Shown piece by piece: positions 24,185-26,837 of a DNA stretch of 26,837 nucleotides (positions are counted from its first letter, which is position 1; every line of letters starts with the position of its first letter). This DNA is from an uncultured Akkermansia sp. (GTDB taxonomy: Bacteria; Verrucomicrobiota; Verrucomicrobiia; Verrucomicrobiales; Akkermansiaceae). The stretch covers positions 1-26,837 of the forward strand of contig CAJGCV010000018.1 of NCBI GenBank assembly GCA_904501915.1, given 5' to 3'. The notes beneath the pieces are model-generated. The model was not told the origin of the DNA. It saw only the letters and a program-made list of their open reading frames with translations, and searched no databases. The position numbers and the translations under genes were made by a program.

Positions 24185-24751
24185 ATGGACGAAGAGACAC
24201 TCTTGCTCGAAGTAGAAACAGGCATGGAAGAAGCTGTGGAGCACATGCAGGCTGGTTTTGCCGGCGTGCGCACCGGCAAGGCTTCCCCCTCCCTGGTGGA
24301 CAATATGGACATTTTTGTGGCTTCCTACGGCTCCAGCATGAAGCTGAAGAGCCTGGCTGTGGTTTCCACGCCCGATGCCCGCTCCATCCTCATTCAGCCG
24401 TTTGACCCGGGTACCCTCAATGACATCAAGAAGGCTATTGCTGAAAGCCGCCTGGGTATTTCCCCCATCATTGATGCCCGCTCTGTGCGCCTGCCCATCC
24501 CTGAGCTTACCGGCGAGCGTCGTAAGGAGCTCTGCAAGTATGTTTCCGGTCTGGGTGAAGAAACCCGCGTGCGTATCCGCGGCGTCCGCAAGACCGGCAT
24601 GGACGGCATCAAGAAGCTCAAGGCAGACAACATCCTGACCGAGGACGGTGTGCGCACCGCTGAGGACAAGGTGCAGAAGCTCACCGATAAGTACGTGAAG
24701 ATGGTGGGCGACCTCGTGGCTTCCAAGGAAAAGGAAATCATGACTGTGTAA
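24185..24751 (+). CDS. frr: Ribosome recycling factor
   Basis: A 188-residue protein with the RRF pattern: FAGVRTGKASPSLVDNM, YGSSMKLKSLAVVSTPDARSI, IQPFDPGTLNDIKKAI and a C-terminal RVRIRGVRKTGMDGIKKLKAD...EDKVQKLTDKYVKMV helix. RRF works with EF-G to split the 70S ribosome after termination. It lies 32 bp after pyrH. The upstream region is A/C-rich (AACACACAACACACATACGACA) without a Shine-Dalgarno sequence. Confidence 0.97.
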   Translation: MDEETLLLEVETGMEEAVEHMQAGFAGVRTGKASPSLVDNMDIFVASYGSSMKLKSLAVVSTPDARSILIQPFDPGTLNDIKKAIAESRLGISPIIDARSVRLPIPELTGERRKELCKYVSGLGEETRVRIRGVRKTGMDGIKKLKADNILTEDGVRTAEDKVQKLTDKYVKMVGDLVASKEKEIMTV

Positions 24752-24782
24752 TTTTCAACTCCATATCCTCTTATTCACAAAC

Positions 24783-25103
24783 ATGAGCACGAATACCACC
24801 AACGTTCTTTCCTCCGGTATCGAGATTATCGGTTCCATCCGCTTCCAGAACGATATGCACATCGATGGCCACATCGAGGGTGAAATCCAGTCCGACACCG
24901 GCAAGGTCACCATCGGCGAAATGGCCAACATCAAAGGCGATATCCACGCTGGCGAGGTGCATGTCTACGGTAAGGTGGAAGGCAACATCGAAAGCAACCG
25001 CTGCCACCTCAGCGCCCAGTCCAACATTACCGGTGATATCACCACCGGCGTGCTGTCTATGGATGAAGGTGCCCGCCTCAGCGGCCGCGCCCAGATTGGT
25101 TAA
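24783..25103 (+). CDS. Bactofilin
   Basis: A 106-residue protein made almost entirely of the bactofilin beta-helix: IEIIGSIRFQNDMHIDGHIEGEI, then VTIGEMANIKGDIHAGEVHVYGKVEGNI and SNITGDITTGVLSMDEGA, with the regular hydrophobic and Gly periodicity of the fold. Bactofilins polymerise without nucleotide into membrane-associated filaments that organise cell-wall or stalk proteins. The short disordered tails are normal. It follows frr by 31 bp, with a likely shared transcript ending at the terminator after it. The pairing with a cell-shape partner such as an M23 peptidase seen elsewhere is absent here. Confidence 0.92.
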   Translation: MSTNTTNVLSSGIEIIGSIRFQNDMHIDGHIEGEIQSDTGKVTIGEMANIKGDIHAGEVHVYGKVEGNIESNRCHLSAQSNITGDITTGVLSMDEGARLSGRAQIG

Positions 25104-25127
25104 TCCTTTCTGATTTATTTCTTTATA

Positions 25128-25166
25128 CAAAACCGGGTAATTCCTGAATGGAATTACCCGGTTTTG
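25128..25166 (+). terminator. Strong terminator after the bactofilin gene
   Basis: A perfect 17-bp inverted repeat (25128-25144 and 25150-25166) around the loop TGAAT. It has a GC core (ACCGGG/CCCGGT) flanked by an A run on the left and a T run on the right. It should terminate the pyrH-frr-bactofilin transcript and is symmetrical enough to work on both strands. Confidence 0.88.
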
Positions 25167-25286
25167 CTGGTTTCGTCATGTTTATCGTGTAAGATTATCG
25201 AGGTGATTCTCTGGCTGTGTCTTAGGAATATATTCACGACCAGTGCAGAAACTACGTCTATTTATTATGGAAAACTTAAATATCGC

Positions 25287-25315
25287 TTGACTAAACACCG
25301 TTATTCTGGTATTTA
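25287..25315 (+). promoter_or_regulatory. fmt promoter, predicted leaderless
   Basis: -35 TTGACT (25287-25292), a 17-bp spacer ending TGG (extended -10), -10 TATTTA (25310-25315), then 6 nt to the ATG at 25322. The rest of the 120-bp gap after the terminator is AT-rich and shows no other clear signal. Confidence 0.6.
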
Positions 25316-25318
25316 GTC
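25289..25318. promoter_or_regulatory. Operator-like inverted repeat overlapping the fmt promoter
   Basis: GACTAAACACC (25289-25299) is repeated as GGTATTTAGTC (25308-25318), an 11-bp inverted repeat with one mismatch around an 8-nt centre. It covers the -35 end, the spacer and the whole -10, so a bound dimeric protein would block RNA polymerase. As RNA it would not form in an mRNA that starts at the ATG, which favours a DNA site. Confidence 0.5.
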
Positions 25319-25321
25319 GGC

Positions 25322-26308
25322 ATGCGAATCGTGATGATGGCAACGGGGGATATAGCGATACCCTCCTTTCAGGCATTGGCAGAAACCGGGAATGTGGTGG
25401 CGCTGATAACGCAGCCTGACCGACCGGTAGGGCGGCACATGGAGCTGACACCACCGCGAGTGAAAGTGGTGGCCGAGCAGATGGGGATACCTGTGTTCCA
25501 GCCTGAGAAGATGAGGGAAGCTGCAGCCGTAGAGCAACTGCGCGCCTATGAACCGGATATTGTGGTGGTGATGGCCTATGGTCAGATACTTTCACAGGAG
25601 GTCATCGATGTGCCGGGCATTGCCTGCATCAACGCGCATGCCTCGCTGCTGCCGCGCCACCGCGGTGCGTCGTGCATCCAGGCAGCCATTGAAGCAGGTG
25701 ATGATGAAACCGGTATCACCATCATGCATGTGGTGAAGAAGCTGGATGCCGGTGATATTATCTGCAAGCTGGCGATACCGCTGCGCGGCACAGAAACCGC
25801 CGAAAGCCTGCATGATGATCTTGCCTTGCTGGCGCCGCAACCGCTCATGGAAGCCATTGCCGCACTGGCAGACGGTGTGGATATGCGCGAGGAACAGGAT
25901 GAGAATCTCATGACCTATGCGCCCAAACTGCTGCGCTCACATGGGCAGATAGACTGGAATCAGCCGGCCCTGCAGGTGGCGCGCAAGATACGCGCCTATC
26001 ATTCATGGCCCGGTACGTTCACAGTATATCCCTCCGTGCACAGTGGGCAGGACAAAATGCTCAAAATATATCCGCCGGTGGATGTGTTCCTGAACGTTCG
26101 CAAACCGTCAGATGCAGTGCCGGGCATGGTGCTGGAATCCGGACCGGAGGGCATGCTCATTTCCTGCGGCGGACGCCGGGGCGGTGCCATCCGCATCACG
26201 ACCATGCAGCCGAGCGGCGCGCGTAAGATGAATGCTGAAAGTTTCTTTGCCGGACATAAGATTATGCCCGGTACTATCCTGGGCTTGCCCACAACCCCTA
26301 CAGTGTAA
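25322..26308 (+). CDS. fmt: Methionyl-tRNA formyltransferase
   Basis: A 328-residue enzyme that formylates initiator Met-tRNA using 10-formyl-THF. Catalytic residues N104, H106 and D142 are present in CINAHASLLPRHRGAS and KKLDAGDI, matching E. coli N106/H108/D144. The N-terminus MRIVMMATGDIAIPSFQAL is the Rossmann-type start, and the C-terminal tRNA-binding domain begins near 215 (SHGQIDW...QVARKIRAYHSWPGTF). The usual partner def is not adjacent. Its -10 box ends 6 nt before the ATG. It is followed after 6 bp by a small ribbon-helix-helix gene. Confidence 0.96.
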   Translation: MRIVMMATGDIAIPSFQALAETGNVVALITQPDRPVGRHMELTPPRVKVVAEQMGIPVFQPEKMREAAAVEQLRAYEPDIVVVMAYGQILSQEVIDVPGIACINAHASLLPRHRGASCIQAAIEAGDDETGITIMHVVKKLDAGDIICKLAIPLRGTETAESLHDDLALLAPQPLMEAIAALADGVDMREEQDENLMTYAPKLLRSHGQIDWNQPALQVARKIRAYHSWPGTFTVYPSVHSGQDKMLKIYPPVDVFLNVRKPSDAVPGMVLESGPEGMLISCGGRRGGAIRITTMQPSGARKMNAESFFAGHKIMPGTILGLPTTPTV

Positions 26309-26314
26309 TAAATC

Positions 26315-26500
26315 ATGGCACCAAGACAAAGAGCCGAAAATAAGAAGATGCTGGGGCTGTATGTAGACAGCGCCCTGATAGAGAGATTCCAGAAAGCCTG
26401 TGCCTACTATGGCCAGACCATGACTTCTGCTGTAACGCTCTTCATTGAGGAAACCGTCCAGGAATATGAGGAGCTCATGAGCGAGGAAAGCGAGAATTAA
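26315..26500 (+). CDS. Small RelB/DinJ-like ribbon-helix-helix protein
   Basis: A 61-residue protein with a basic N-terminus (MAPRQRAENKK), a short strand-like segment (MLGLYVDSALI), and two helices (about 22-32 and 36-52, with the turn YYGQTMTSAVTLFIEETV). The order and the G-x-T-M-T/S-x-A-V/I-x-L-F motif resemble RelB/DinJ antitoxins, which bind DNA as dimers. An acidic C-terminal tail follows. No toxin gene lies directly downstream. It starts 6 bp after the fmt stop, with no Shine-Dalgarno sequence. It could be an orphan antitoxin, a transcriptional regulator or a small unrelated protein. Confidence 0.65.
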   Translation: MAPRQRAENKKMLGLYVDSALIERFQKACAYYGQTMTSAVTLFIEETVQEYEELMSEESEN

Positions 26501-26837
26501 TTTCCTTTTCCTTGGCGAAAATGCCATGATGAAGCCCCGGACCAGCCAGAGATGGCGCGCAACTTCTGTGTTGTCCAGTGATGCACGGGAGCGGCTTTAA
26601 TGATGCAGCGGAATATCAACCACTCTTGCCCCCCGGCATACGGGTTGCAGACAGTGGTTCAGCGTGGTGTGCCGGGATGGCACACTGCGAGTGCGGATTG
26701 GGTCTGTTTCAAATCTGCTGGTAAAAATAGGTAAAATAGAGCATACTTGAGGGTATAGAGTTAGGATGGCTATGAAGCAGATATTCTCTATGCCCCATTG
26801 AGAACAAATGCTTAACCAAGTGCTTGCACCTGCTACA
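26501..26837. other. Gene-poor tail with hairpins
   Basis: I see no convincing gene in these 337 bp. Two adjacent hairpins occur: AACCACT/AGTGGTT (26618-26624 and 26653-26659) and GTGTGCC/GGCACAC (26667-26673 and 26679-26685, 5-nt loop). The stretch 26700-26760 is AT-rich and contains a near-repeat GGTAAAAATA GGTAAAATAG, possibly a promoter region. An ATG at 26808 is open to the window end (MLNQVLAPAT), preceded by GAGAACAA, and may start a plus-strand gene, but ten codons cannot show this. Confidence 0.4.

Noticed and set aside
26766..26801. A short frame (MAMKQIFSMPH) as a leader peptide
   Set aside because: Eleven codons, no attenuator structure or regulatory codon run, and no known downstream gene to judge it by.

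Overview
The window (26,837 bp, moderately GC-rich) looks like ordinary chromosome of a Verrucomicrobiota bacterium, most likely Akkermansia or a close relative. This rests on protein character (Akkermansia-like PrsW/GYF fusion, bactofilin, SEL1 and orphan membrane proteins) and on the near absence of Shine-Dalgarno sequences. The genus call is inference, not a database result. No tRNA, rRNA, CRISPR array, insertion sequence or prophage gene was seen.

Layout. (1) 1-1018, plus: the end of rpoA and rplQ, closing a ribosomal-protein operon, then hairpins. (2) 4500-1191, minus: pyrC, a DUF3820 gene, menA, a small lipoprotein gene and a YjdF-like membrane-protein gene, tightly packed behind one promoter. 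(3) 13871-4545, minus: nusA, infB, rbfA, a 1,357-residue AsmA-like protein and a cardiolipin synthase. This long unit joins transcription/translation factors to envelope lipid genes and starts from a near-consensus promoter followed by an intrinsic terminator inside the leader. (4) 15840-14043, minus: a flavodoxin-fold quinone reductase and a GYF-PrsW membrane protease. (5) 18110-15945, minus: a secreted M3 metallopeptidase. (6) 19677-18203, minus: a SEL1-repeat protein and a membrane protein. (7) 19810-23340, plus: four unfamiliar membrane proteins, the first and last being divergent paralogues. (8) 23424-25103, plus: pyrH, frr and a bactofilin, closed by a strong terminator. (9) 25322-26500, plus: fmt and a small RelB/DinJ-like ribbon-helix-helix protein, then about 340 bp without a convincing gene.

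The most interesting signals are in expression control. Four genes (pyrC, the M3 peptidase, the 19810 membrane protein and fmt) have a sigma70-type promoter with a TGN extended -10 whose -10 box ends only 6-8 nt before the ATG, which predicts leaderless mRNAs. Most other starts have A/C-rich or otherwise SD-free upstream regions. Only the DUF3592 gene has a textbook Shine-Dalgarno sequence. The nusA leader carries a terminator/attenuator, and the fmt promoter is overlapped by an operator-like inverted repeat beside a gene for a small putative DNA-binding protein. No clearly new multi-gene effector system was found. The nearest candidate is the 19810-23340 membrane-protein cluster.
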